A stretch of 42,880 nt of DNA from Bacteroidia bacterium (lineage in GTDB: Bacteria; Bacteroidota; Bacteroidia; B-17B0; Aurantibacillaceae), in NCBI GenBank assembly GCA_021740825.1, contig JAIOZA010000025.1, forward strand, positions 1 through 42,880. Direction: 5' to 3'. Below the pieces are notes generated by a model. It saw only the letters and a program-made list of their open reading frames with translations. It was not told where the DNA came from and ran no database searches. The translations under genes and the position numbers were made by a program. Below are positions 1 through 8,022 of the stretch, one piece after another. Each line of letters begins with the position of its first letter. Position 1 is the first letter of the stretch.

Positions 1-20
1 ACGTACGTTAAAATCTTATA

Positions 21-198
21 ATATGAAATAGCCATGTTTGCTAAAACACAAACACAAATGAAGATAAACTGGCTAAACCATATGACAACTAAAAAACAAT
101 AATATCTACATATGAAATAGCCATGTTTGCTAAAACACAAACACAAATGAAGATAAACTGGCTAAACCATATGACAACTAAAAAACAATAATATCTAC
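21..198. repeat. Two perfect tandem copies of an 89-bp unit
   Basis: Copies 21-109 and 110-198 are identical by eye, and the first 8 bases of a third copy (ATATGAAA) run into the start codon of the next gene at 201. Each unit carries a possible 14-codon ORF (58-102 and 147-191, MKINWLNHMTTKKQ) and short inverted arms TAGCCA/TGGCTA (29-34 with 70-75). The exact identity suggests a recent duplication. Its function is not known; it forms the leader of the ATPase gene. Confidence 0.95.
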
Positions 199-200
199 AT

Positions 201-1316
201 ATGAAAAATTTAAGCGACAATAAAGTAAAATCAAAAAGAAACTCAAACCAAAGAGAGGTTATTTTTTCAAGTGTTAATCATACTAAAATGTATGCAGGGA
301 ATAGATTTATTCAACCATTCCAGATGTTTTATGAAATCAATAAAGAAGTATGTAATAGAATTATATTTTACAATACAAATTACGAAAAACTATTTTCGGC
401 TTTAATAGAGAAATATCAGTTAAATGAAAAACAAATTATATCAACAAAAGGATATAGTAAAAAACAAAAATCTTTCTTCTTTACAAGTTACTTAATTCCT
501 ATTACAAAAAACCTTTGGGTGTTTTATGGCTCGGGGGACAATGAGCAAGAAGGTGTCACCATTTTGCATTCTTATTCAGTTGAAAAAATAGATTTAATGA
601 TACTTCAGGATACTATTATGAGTTTCGAAAACGTTGACAGCACAACTGGCAAAATATATCTTATACATAAGTACGATTACGGTTTTGATTTAAAATCTTA
701 TGAAGTTAAGGATACTGAATGTGACATCAAGACGAACTATAATGATGATTTCGAAGAAATAGATACTAAAATTATCACTAGGCTAAATACCCCAAATGAT
801 AAAGGCCTTGTTTTATTGCATGGTAAGCCAGGCACCGGTAAAACATCTTACATAAGATACCTCACTAAAAAAGTGAATAAAAAAATGATCTTTCTTTCAC
901 CTGAAGTGTCGCAATATATTTCGTCTCCAGAATTTATAACCATACTAAGCGAGTACCCAAATTCAATTATTATTATTGAAGATGCTGAAAATGTTATTAA
1001 AACAAGGAAATCCGGAGGCTCATCAGCCATTTCTAATTTATTGAACTTAACCGATGGTTTATTAGCAGATTGTTTAAAAATACAATTAATCTGTTCTTTC
1101 AATACCGATGTTTCACAAATAGATAAAGCACTTTTGAGAAAAGGACGTTTAATTGCTATGTATGAGTTTAAGGAACTTAAACAGCAAAAGGCCAGCAATC
1201 TGGCTATTTCATTGGGTAAGGTTCTGCCAATAAATACAGACGCAACCTTAGCAGATATTTTTAATGTGGAGGAACCCGGAGCTCAACTAGAGGTCTTTGC
1301 AAAAATTGGGTATTAA
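201..1316 (+). CDS. AAA+ ATPase, BCS1-like
   Basis: This 371-residue protein has a C-terminal AAA+ module: Walker A GKPGTGKT at about residues 208-215, Walker B IIIIED ending near residue 261, a sensor-1 like LICSFNTD, and an arginine-finger segment LLRKGRL near 314 that resembles the RPGR box of BCS1-type ATPases. The first 200 residues match no domain I recognise and are probably the substrate or partner domain. There is no signal peptide, so it is expected in the cytoplasm. The start at 201 falls at the edge of an 89-bp repeat. The gene sits alone before a decayed stretch and a McrBC-like pair, so a defence role is possible but is inferred from position only. The ATPase call is firm; the biological role is unknown. 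Confidence 0.8.
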   Translation: MKNLSDNKVKSKRNSNQREVIFSSVNHTKMYAGNRFIQPFQMFYEINKEVCNRIIFYNTNYEKLFSALIEKYQLNEKQIISTKGYSKKQKSFFFTSYLIPITKNLWVFYGSGDNEQEGVTILHSYSVEKIDLMILQDTIMSFENVDSTTGKIYLIHKYDYGFDLKSYEVKDTECDIKTNYNDDFEEIDTKIITRLNTPNDKGLVLLHGKPGTGKTSYIRYLTKKVNKKMIFLSPEVSQYISSPEFITILSEYPNSIIIIEDAENVIKTRKSGGSSAISNLLNLTDGLLADCLKIQLICSFNTDVSQIDKALLRKGRLIAMYEFKELKQQKASNLAISLGKVLPINTDATLADIFNVEEPGAQLEVFAKIGY

Positions 1317-1646
1317 TAAATAAAAATAATTAAATATGAAAACTAAAATAAAAACAGACGACCAATCATTTAAAAAATTCATAAAATCTCTTTGCACTTG
1401 AAGATGAAATATTACTAGCCATGGGAAACACTCTACTATGAAAAATTTCTACTCCGAAAGTGAAAATTCAGAACTAAAATACAAAGTTTAAGAGAAAGCC
1501 TAAACGACAGAAGTATAAAACGAGCAGATCCCCCGAAAAGCTAAAAGAACCATTTTTCGCGAACGACTTATTGTTTTTTTTATCTCAATTAATGAGATAT
1601 AATTGCAAGTAATGATTACTTTAGAGGACCCAATATTATTTTGGAT
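1317..1646 (+). other. Decayed or non-coding stretch
   Basis: No intact gene is visible. Short peptides open and close in shifting frames, for example a 21-codon ORF from 1336, ALEDEILLAMGNTLL from 1394 in another frame, and ESLNDRSIKRADPPKS ending near 1546 in a third. This pattern is what an old frameshifted gene would leave, but I cannot name a family, and chance reading frames in AT-rich DNA would also fit. Confidence 0.35.
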
Positions 1647-1835
1647 ATGAATAGAATTAAAGAAGTGATTGACAAGAAGGGCATTAAACAAACATGGTTA
1701 GCAGAGCAATTAGGCAAGAGCTACAATATGGTAAATAGTTATGTGCAAAACTCACAGTAAACAAGAATATAGGCGGTAAATGATACTTCCAACATCGTAG
1801 ATGTTGATGTGTTTAAATTAATTGAATCATTTTAA
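1647..1835 (+). pseudogene. HTH (XRE-type) regulator with two in-frame stop codons
   Basis: The reading begins MNRIKEVIDKKGIKQTWLAE and continues LGKSYNMVNSYVQNSQ, a Cro/C1-type helix-turn-helix of the small regulators often found beside restriction systems. A TAA at 1758-1760 and a TAG at 1770-1772 interrupt it, but the same frame continues as AVNDTSNIVDVDVFKLIESF to a TAA at 1833-1835. Intact relatives, as I remember them, read QNRQQPRLE there, so the two stops fit single-base changes from a Gln and a Glu/Gln codon with no frameshift. The DNA-recognition half is still readable as a 37-residue peptide. It lies 38 bp before the McrB-like gene, so it was probably the regulator of that locus. 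Confidence 0.75.
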
Positions 1836-1873
1836 TAAAAAACAATAGTTACCTAAATTAATAAACATAACTT

Positions 1874-3829
1874 ATGGCATTACCTAATAACATTACTAAA
1901 GAACACTTACTAAAAGCAATTGAAAAAATTGAAAGTGATGGAATTCCTAGCGATGCAGATTCTCAATATTATGATGTATTATTTAATGGTAAAAAATACC
2001 CTCCAAAGGTAATCGTTTCTTATGCTAATCTATTTGCCAATGGGACTGAAATTAGCAGAAATACGTTCTCTGGAGGTGCAGATACTGAGTGCTTTAAACT
2101 TTTACAAAAAAACGGATTTGAAATTATCAAAAAGGAAATGATGAGCTATTATAAAGAACTAATAAAATTCTTAGAGCAAGCCAAAACAGATGATCTTGGC
2201 ACAACAAGAAACAATTATCTCCAAAAATATCTTGATTTAGATATCAAAATTAGCTTCGGTCAGGGAGGCGCTGCAAAAATCCCATGGATTTCGTTCCTTA
2301 CTCACGACCAAACAACAAGTAATGGGATTTATCCTGTATTTTTATACTTCAAAGCTGAAAACCTTTTAATTTTAGCATATGGAATAAGTGTTACTAATGT
2401 CCCGAAGAAACAGTGGGAGTTGGAAAATCCAAAAACGATTTCTCAATATTTTATTGAAAAAGGACTTGGCTCACCTTTTAACTATGGTAATTCCTTTATT
2501 TTTAAAATCTATAACATCAATCAATTACCCAATGAATCAACAATTGACAAAGATTTAAATGAAATACTACAGTACTATAAATCAATTGATTTTTCACAAA
2601 AAAATTATCCGAGAATTAATCAATTAGAATTCAATCTATCTGCATTTCATCTAAGAGCAAAGGAGGCAGGCTTAATCTTCTCTTCTCAACTTATTCAACG
2701 TTTTATAGCATCCCTGTGCACCAAACCTTTCGTAATTTGTAGTGGTCTTTCTGGTTCGGGTAAAACAAAACTTGCACAAGCATTTGTGCAATGGATTTGC
2801 GAAAGTGAAAAGCAATATAAAATCATACCAGTTGGTGCGGATTGGACCAACAGAGAACCTTTATTGGGTTATCCAAATGGATTAGACCCAAAATCTTATG
2901 TAACACCTGATAGTGGTGCATTACAATTAATACTAGAAGCAACAAAAAAGGAAAACCAAAGTAAGCCCTATTTTATGATTTTAGATGAAATGAATCTAAG
3001 TCATGTAGAGCGGTATTTTGCAGACTTTTTAAGTATTATGGAGTCTGGTGATAGTATTAAGTTGTATTCTGGCGCAGATAGAGTTGGTTCAGACGGCAAT
3101 AAAATAGAACAAGAAATTATCTGGCCAAAGAACTTATTTATAATTGGTACTGTTAACATTGATGAAACCACATACATGTTTAGTCCTAAAGTATTAGATA
3201 GGGCAAATGTGATTGAGTTCAGAATTACTCCAAAGGAGATGCAGACATTCTTTAGGGATAGAAAAGAACTTAACATGAAAGAACTTTTTTTAGACAAAGA
3301 TAAAAGCAAAGGTGGAGCTGGACAAAGCATGGGTGAAAATTTCTTTAAATTGGCGGAAGAGAAAACAATAACTAAAATACCAGAAATAGAGGGTGATGAT
3401 AATGTGTTGAATGAATTCTTTACTGAATTACAAATTGTAGGTTCCGAATTTGGTTACAGAAGCGCTACTGAAATAGAGCTGCTCATCACGAAGCTAGGTA
3501 TTAATGGTTTTATTGATGAGCAAGGTCAAATACTAAATAATAATACTAAAATAGATATTGCCATCATGCAAAAGCTGCTGCCCAAACTACATGGTTCTAG
3601 AAAAAAATTAGTTGGCCCATTAGAAACTCTTGCAGGATTTTGTTTAGGTAGAATAAATGGATCTCAACCAGTTGATCAAAATAAAACAAAGACTTTATAC
3701 CAACAATTTATTTCTGAAAAAAGAGATTTCGCAAAATGGAAAATTAAGTATTCAATCTCATTTGAAAAAATTGAACGGATGCTTAAAAATGTGATTGAAA
3801 ATGGATTTACAAGCTATGCAGAAGCCTAA
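1874..3829 (+). CDS. McrB-like GTPase/ATPase subunit of a type IV restriction system
   Basis: The 651-residue protein reads as three parts. Residues about 1-87 (with KYPPKVIVSYA and FSGGADTECF) resemble the N-terminal head domain of ScoMcrA-like proteins. Residues about 90-215 resemble the MrcB N-terminal/DUF3578 domain (SFGQGGAAKIPWISF). The rest is an McrB-family AAA+ motor with Walker A GLSGSGKT at 291-298, Walker B ILDEMN with D371-E372, and the McrB signature GTVNIDETT near 425-433. In McrBC systems this subunit reads modified DNA and drives translocation with GTP, and the McrC partner cuts. The stop is 5 bp from the McrC-like gene, so they form one operon. The specificity (which modified base) cannot be read from the sequence. 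Confidence 0.85.
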   Translation: MALPNNITKEHLLKAIEKIESDGIPSDADSQYYDVLFNGKKYPPKVIVSYANLFANGTEISRNTFSGGADTECFKLLQKNGFEIIKKEMMSYYKELIKFLEQAKTDDLGTTRNNYLQKYLDLDIKISFGQGGAAKIPWISFLTHDQTTSNGIYPVFLYFKAENLLILAYGISVTNVPKKQWELENPKTISQYFIEKGLGSPFNYGNSFIFKIYNINQLPNESTIDKDLNEILQYYKSIDFSQKNYPRINQLEFNLSAFHLRAKEAGLIFSSQLIQRFIASLCTKPFVICSGLSGSGKTKLAQAFVQWICESEKQYKIIPVGADWTNREPLLGYPNGLDPKSYVTPDSGALQLILEATKKENQSKPYFMILDEMNLSHVERYFADFLSIMESGDSIKLYSGADRVGSDGNKIEQEIIWPKNLFIIGTVNIDETTYMFSPKVLDRANVIEFRITPKEMQTFFRDRKELNMKELFLDKDKSKGGAGQSMGENFFKLAEEKTITKIPEIEGDDNVLNEFFTELQIVGSEFGYRSATEIELLITKLGINGFIDEQGQILNNNTKIDIAIMQKLLPKLHGSRKKLVGPLETLAGFCLGRINGSQPVDQNKTKTLYQQFISEKRDFAKWKIKYSISFEKIERMLKNVIENGFTSYAEA

Positions 3830-3834
3830 ATTTA

Positions 3835-6213
3835 ATGAAGGAACAAAGCACTGACATAAAAATTCCATTAGATTTCATTGAGGCTAATTTAGAACTCTAT
3901 GTTTATGGCAATAGAAAAGAAACGCTATTTACTATAGATAAACAGATAGCTTTTGAAAATGGTATGTCAGCTTATCAAATACTCGAAGGTAATTTTTACA
4001 ATTATTATTTCAAGCTTCGTGGCAATGCAAATCATGAATATCAATTAAGAGAAAATAATATTGTAAAAAATGCACTGCGCGTTGATGTTTCTGAAGGACG
4101 AATTTCTCCAAATATTTATGTAGGAAGTTTGCCATTAATAGTTTACAAAAAGTCAACTGAATTCGAATATCCATCAATTGATATCGAGGTACTAGCAACC
4201 AAATTAGACGATAATAGTATCCCAAAAGAGGATCCGAATTATCGCAAGAATTATCAGTTTATGCTTAAAGACATAGCTGAGAAGTGCGCTGAGCTATTGA
4301 TGCAAATTAATTCTCCAATTACTCAAAATTTTGTAATTAATTTTGATAAAGACAATGAAACTATTTACCAGCGGTTCGCTTTTGTAAGTGCTCTCATAAA
4401 TACCAATGAATTTAATGAAGCAGTTCATAAAATAATTGCTTCGCCAACAACAAAATGGCTAGAAGTATTGGATTTGAAAGATACTCGATCGGTTCGCAGA
4501 ATGAATAGTTTTTCGATTAAGCAAATAGCATCAAGAAGTAATCGTGTTAAACTTGCCACTCCAATCGGTAAGTTATGCGATGTTCCATCAAAAATTGAAA
4601 CAGCACACAAATCAGAAACAACTGATACGCCTGAAAATAGATTTATTAAACATGCCCTAGAAGTGTTTCTCCAATTTTGTATTGATTGTAGAAATTCATT
4701 TATCACTAATGGTTACACAAAAAACAAAATTGAAGCAGAAGCCTTAGTTGAAAAACTTGAAAATCATTTGAATCATCCTTTTTTCAAAGAAATTGAACGA
4801 CCAACAACTTTGAAATTAAATAGCCCCGCTTTACAGCGAAAAAGTGGATATAGAGAATTGTTAAATGCTTGGTTGCAATTTGACTTAGCGGCTAAGTTAA
4901 TATGGAAAGGCGGTGATGATGTTTATAAAGCTGGAAAGAGAGATATTGCTGTTTTATATGAGTATTGGTTATTTTTCGTATTGTATGATTTAATGAAAAC
5001 CAAATTCAAGATTAATGACAACAATGAAACATATAAACACCTTATTGAACCAACAGAAGATGGGTTGAATGTAATGGTAAAATCAGGAAAGTTAACTGCT
5101 TTAGAAGGAACATATAAATCTGAAGGTAGGGAACTGCACATCAAATTTTCATATAACAGAACCTTTGACGGAGGAACAAAGTATGGCGCAAAAAAAGCAG
5201 GTAGTTGGACCAAAGCACTTCGACCAGACTATACACTAAGTATTTGGCCAGAAGAAATAAAAAATGAAATTAAAGCTGAGGAACTAGAAAAAATTGTTCA
5301 TATACATTTTGATTCGAAATATAAAGTACAACAATTTAGTATTAAAACAGATGTTGAGCAGGATGTAATAGATTCAGATGAAGATTTGGCTGTAGTATAT
5401 AATAATGATGAGGTTAAGATTGATTCTCTTGAAAAAGAAAAAAGAGATGAAAGAAAAGGTATTTATAAAAATGCAGATTTGTTAAAAATGCATGCATACA
5501 AAGATGCCATACGTAGAACAGGTGGTGCTTATGTATTGTATCCCGGAACAGAAGAACATAAAGAATTTGTTGGGTTTCATGAATTAATTCCTGGTTTAGG
5601 TGCGTTTGCAATACGACCAAAAGAAGGTGAAAATGGCAGTGCTGAACTAGGTGATTTTATCGACAAGATTATTGCTCATTTTAATAATATGGCCTCACAA
5701 CAAAGGCGACATTCAAATACTATATATGAAATTCATAAAGACGATTCTCCGAGAATTGTGAATGAGCCAATGCCAGATTATATCATCCCCGATGAAACAC
5801 ATGTAATTGTAGGATATTATAAGTCAAAAAAGCATCTTGATTGGATAAAAAAGGAAATGAAATACAATGGCAGGATTGGCAATGCTAATGGGGCAATGGA
5901 TTTAACACCTGAATTTATTGGAGCAAAATATTTATTATTGCATAATAAAAAAGAGCAAGGCTCACTTATCTTTAAGATTAATCAATCAGAGAAGAAAAAA
6001 CCCACTGTTATTGCTTCAAAACTTTTGAAAGGTTATCCAAAACCATCAAAACCCTTTTATTTAGTTTTTAATTTATTAGAGAAGGAGAAAGATTTTTTAG
6101 ATCGTGATTATAACATTAAACTTCTAAAAGATTACTCCGAAGATAAAGAAGCATTTCCTTTCACTTGTAAATTGTCTGATTTAATTAGCCAACCAAAAAT
6201 AAAGTCTGCGTAA
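3835..6213 (+). CDS. McrC-like nuclease subunit (DUF2357/DUF524 type)
   Basis: This 792-residue protein starts 5 bp after the McrB-like gene. The central part matches the DUF2357 and DUF524 families seen as large McrC counterparts: DTPENRFIKHALE near residues 262-274, then a PD-(D/E)xK nuclease core with RPDY (D465) and HFDSKYK (D493, K495). The C-terminal 160 residues (from MPDYIIPDETHVIVGYY) form an extra domain I do not recognise, possibly for DNA or nucleotide recognition. In the system it should be the endonuclease activated by the McrB-like ring. All nuclease residues named are present and the frame is open, so the pair looks intact even though the nearby HTH gene is dead. Confidence 0.8.
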   Translation: MKEQSTDIKIPLDFIEANLELYVYGNRKETLFTIDKQIAFENGMSAYQILEGNFYNYYFKLRGNANHEYQLRENNIVKNALRVDVSEGRISPNIYVGSLPLIVYKKSTEFEYPSIDIEVLATKLDDNSIPKEDPNYRKNYQFMLKDIAEKCAELLMQINSPITQNFVINFDKDNETIYQRFAFVSALINTNEFNEAVHKIIASPTTKWLEVLDLKDTRSVRRMNSFSIKQIASRSNRVKLATPIGKLCDVPSKIETAHKSETTDTPENRFIKHALEVFLQFCIDCRNSFITNGYTKNKIEAEALVEKLENHLNHPFFKEIERPTTLKLNSPALQRKSGYRELLNAWLQFDLAAKLIWKGGDDVYKAGKRDIAVLYEYWLFFVLYDLMKTKFKINDNNETYKHLIEPTEDGLNVMVKSGKLTALEGTYKSEGRELHIKFSYNRTFDGGTKYGAKKAGSWTKALRPDYTLSIWPEEIKNEIKAEELEKIVHIHFDSKYKVQQFSIKTDVEQDVIDSDEDLAVVYNNDEVKIDSLEKEKRDERKGIYKNADLLKMHAYKDAIRRTGGAYVLYPGTEEHKEFVGFHELIPGLGAFAIRPKEGENGSAELGDFIDKIIAHFNNMASQQRRHSNTIYEIHKDDSPRIVNEPMPDYIIPDETHVIVGYYKSKKHLDWIKKEMKYNGRIGNANGAMDLTPEFIGAKYLLLHNKKEQGSLIFKINQSEKKKPTVIASKLLKGYPKPSKPFYLVFNLLEKEKDFLDRDYNIKLLKDYSEDKEAFPFTCKLSDLISQPKIKSA

Positions 6214-6342
6214 ATTTCAAGTACAATTAAAAACTGCACTAGCCAGCGCTAACGTTAAATCTTTTAATAGAGTTTGCAATATATTTATTACTGTTAAAAA
6301 GTCGTGGTGGAGTATGTGAAATTATGCTGGATTATAACGCGG

Positions 6343-7743
6343 TTACTTTCCGATACAAAACTTGGAGAAAATATTCCCCAATAAGTCATCATTCGTAACT
6401 TGACCTGTAATTTCACCTAAAGCCTCTAAGGCATAACGAATATCTAAGGCTAAAAAATCACTTTGTATACTCGTACTTAAACCTTCATTTACTTTTAATA
6501 AAGCTACTTGGGCATTGTTTAATGAACTAACGTGCCGCGAGTTGGTAACAATTGTATCTGTAGTGTTTACGGCGCGCGTATCAAATAAACTTACTAATGT
6601 ATTTTTTAATTGTTGAATATTAATTTGTTCTTTCGCCGAAATAAATAAAATATTTGGAACATCTTTAAATTCCGTAGTTAACTCGTTTAGCTTTTCGAAA
6701 TCGATTTTATTACCAACTACTAGTAACTGTGAATTACCAACATGCTCTTTTATTAAATTAATTTCAATTTCCAATTCTCCTCTGCTCAACTCATGGGTAT
6801 CAAATAAATAAATAACAATGGCTGATTTCTTGATCATTTCAAAAGCCTTGTTTACACCTATTTGCTCAATTAAATCAGTCGTAGTTCTAATACCAGCCGT
6901 ATCAATAAATCTAAATAAAACTCCATCAATAATTAATTCTTCCTCAATTGTATCTCTGGTTGTCCCTGCAATTTCACTCACAATCGCTCTATCATCATCT
7001 AATAGAACATTTAGTAATGTTGATTTACCGGCATTAGGTTTACCAACAATAGCAACAGGAATTCCATTTTTAATAACGTTACCTACTTCAAAACTCGAAA
7101 TCAGTTTTTCAATAATTCCTAAAATAGTATTGATCAATTTCTTTAAATCGCTTCTATCGGCAAACTCCACATCCTCTTCACTAAAATCTAACTCTAGTTC
7201 AATAAGCGAAGCAAAGTTTAATAAGTTCTCTCGCAACACAGCAATTTTACTACTAAATCCACCACGCATGTGTTGCATAGCTATTTGATGCGACGTTGCC
7301 GAATTACTGGCAATTAAATCGGCCACTGCTTCAGCCTGACTTAAATCTAATTTCCCATTTAAAAAAGCTCTTAAAGTATATTCGCCTGCTTGCGCCGGAC
7401 GAGCTCCATGTTTAAAAAATACTTGTAATAATTGTTGTTGTATAAATTGCGAACCATGACAAGATACCTCAACAATCTCTTCGCCCGTGTAAGTATTTGG
7501 AACTTTAAAAATTGTTACTAAAACTTCGTCAATAATCACCTCATTTTCTACAATCAGTCCAAAATGGGCCGTGTGACTTAATTTATTTGTAAATAATTTT
7601 GGTTTTAAAGTTTTTGTTTTAAATACTTTTTCAACTATTGCAATCGCTTTATCTCCGCTTAATCGTATTACTGCAATGGCGCCTGGTCCATGTGGTGTAG
7701 CCAAAGCTGCGATAGTATCGTTATTTAATGTATAATTTGCCAT
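6343..7743 (-). CDS. mnmE: tRNA uridine-5-carboxymethylaminomethyl(34) synthesis GTPase MnmE
   Basis: MnmE works with MnmG to modify the wobble uridine of several tRNAs. The 466-residue protein has the N-terminal folate-binding region (DTIAALATPHGPGAIAVIRL), a G domain inserted in a helical domain with G1 GKPNAGKS at 234-241, G3 DTAG and G4 NKID, and ends in the diagnostic CIGK. An in-frame Met six codons upstream exists, but the start at 7743 gives the family N-terminus MANYTLNNDTIAAL, and a TAAATTTG box (7759-7766 on this strand) would overlap the upstream codon. It converges with the restriction operon across 129 bp that hold nothing I can identify. A housekeeping gene. Confidence 0.97.
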   Translation of the reverse strand: MANYTLNNDTIAALATPHGPGAIAVIRLSGDKAIAIVEKVFKTKTLKPKLFTNKLSHTAHFGLIVENEVIIDEVLVTIFKVPNTYTGEEIVEVSCHGSQFIQQQLLQVFFKHGARPAQAGEYTLRAFLNGKLDLSQAEAVADLIASNSATSHQIAMQHMRGGFSSKIAVLRENLLNFASLIELELDFSEEDVEFADRSDLKKLINTILGIIEKLISSFEVGNVIKNGIPVAIVGKPNAGKSTLLNVLLDDDRAIVSEIAGTTRDTIEEELIIDGVLFRFIDTAGIRTTTDLIEQIGVNKAFEMIKKSAIVIYLFDTHELSRGELEIEINLIKEHVGNSQLLVVGNKIDFEKLNELTTEFKDVPNILFISAKEQINIQQLKNTLVSLFDTRAVNTTDTIVTNSRHVSSLNNAQVALLKVNEGLSTSIQSDFLALDIRYALEALGEITGQVTNDDLLGNIFSKFCIGK

Positions 7744-7758
7744 TCGTGGGTTTGTAAA

Positions 7759-7766
7759 CAAATTTA
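7759..7766 (-). promoter_or_regulatory. Candidate -7 box of mnmE
   Basis: TAAATTTG on the minus strand fits the Bacteroidota -7 consensus TAnnTTTG and lies 15 bp before the chosen mnmE start. No TTG is found at the -33 distance, so the match is partial. Confidence 0.35.
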
Positions 7767-7809
7767 TTACTAATTGCGCGCTGTGCCTATTTTTACTTAG
7801 TATATTTTT

Positions 7810-7896
7810 GGGCGTGTCCCTGCTGGTCAGGCTATCATTTCAAGTCCTCGCTATTCCTGCGTCATAGCTCTGGGCTTTCCATTCTATCCTTCACGC
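7810..7896. repeat. Probable Bacteroidota dispersed intergenic repeat
   Basis: A block more G+C-rich than its surroundings begins GGGCGTGTCCC, continues GGTCAGGCTATC, and ends TATCCTTCACGC, with short terminal inverted arms GCGTG (7812-7816) and CACGC (7892-7896). From memory, elements with this outline are scattered between genes in many Bacteroidota genomes. It lies between mnmE and gcvP. I see no coding capacity. The rest of the 279-bp gap shows nothing clear. Confidence 0.5.
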
Positions 7897-8022
7897 ATTT
7901 TTAATTTAATACTAAATTTTAATGTTTTAACAAGTTAAACTGCGATACAAGGAAAAATCCTATGCGCTAGGCAAAAGCGAGTTAAAATAGCAAGTCAGTC
8001 TAAATAATAAAAATACGATAAA

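Noticed and set aside
21..198. CRISPR array or retron non-coding RNA
   Set aside because: Only two units, fully identical with no unique spacers, no Cas genes and no reverse transcriptase.
848..1198. Open frame on the minus strand inside the AAA+ ATPase gene
   Set aside because: It lies wholly opposite a clear gene, has no family features, and is the expected shadow of AT-rich coding DNA.
6214..6342. Integron attC or island boundary repeat (AGCGCTAACGTTAAA and TAACGCGG)
   Set aside because: The short matches do not form a full attC fold and no second copy was found at the left end of the island.
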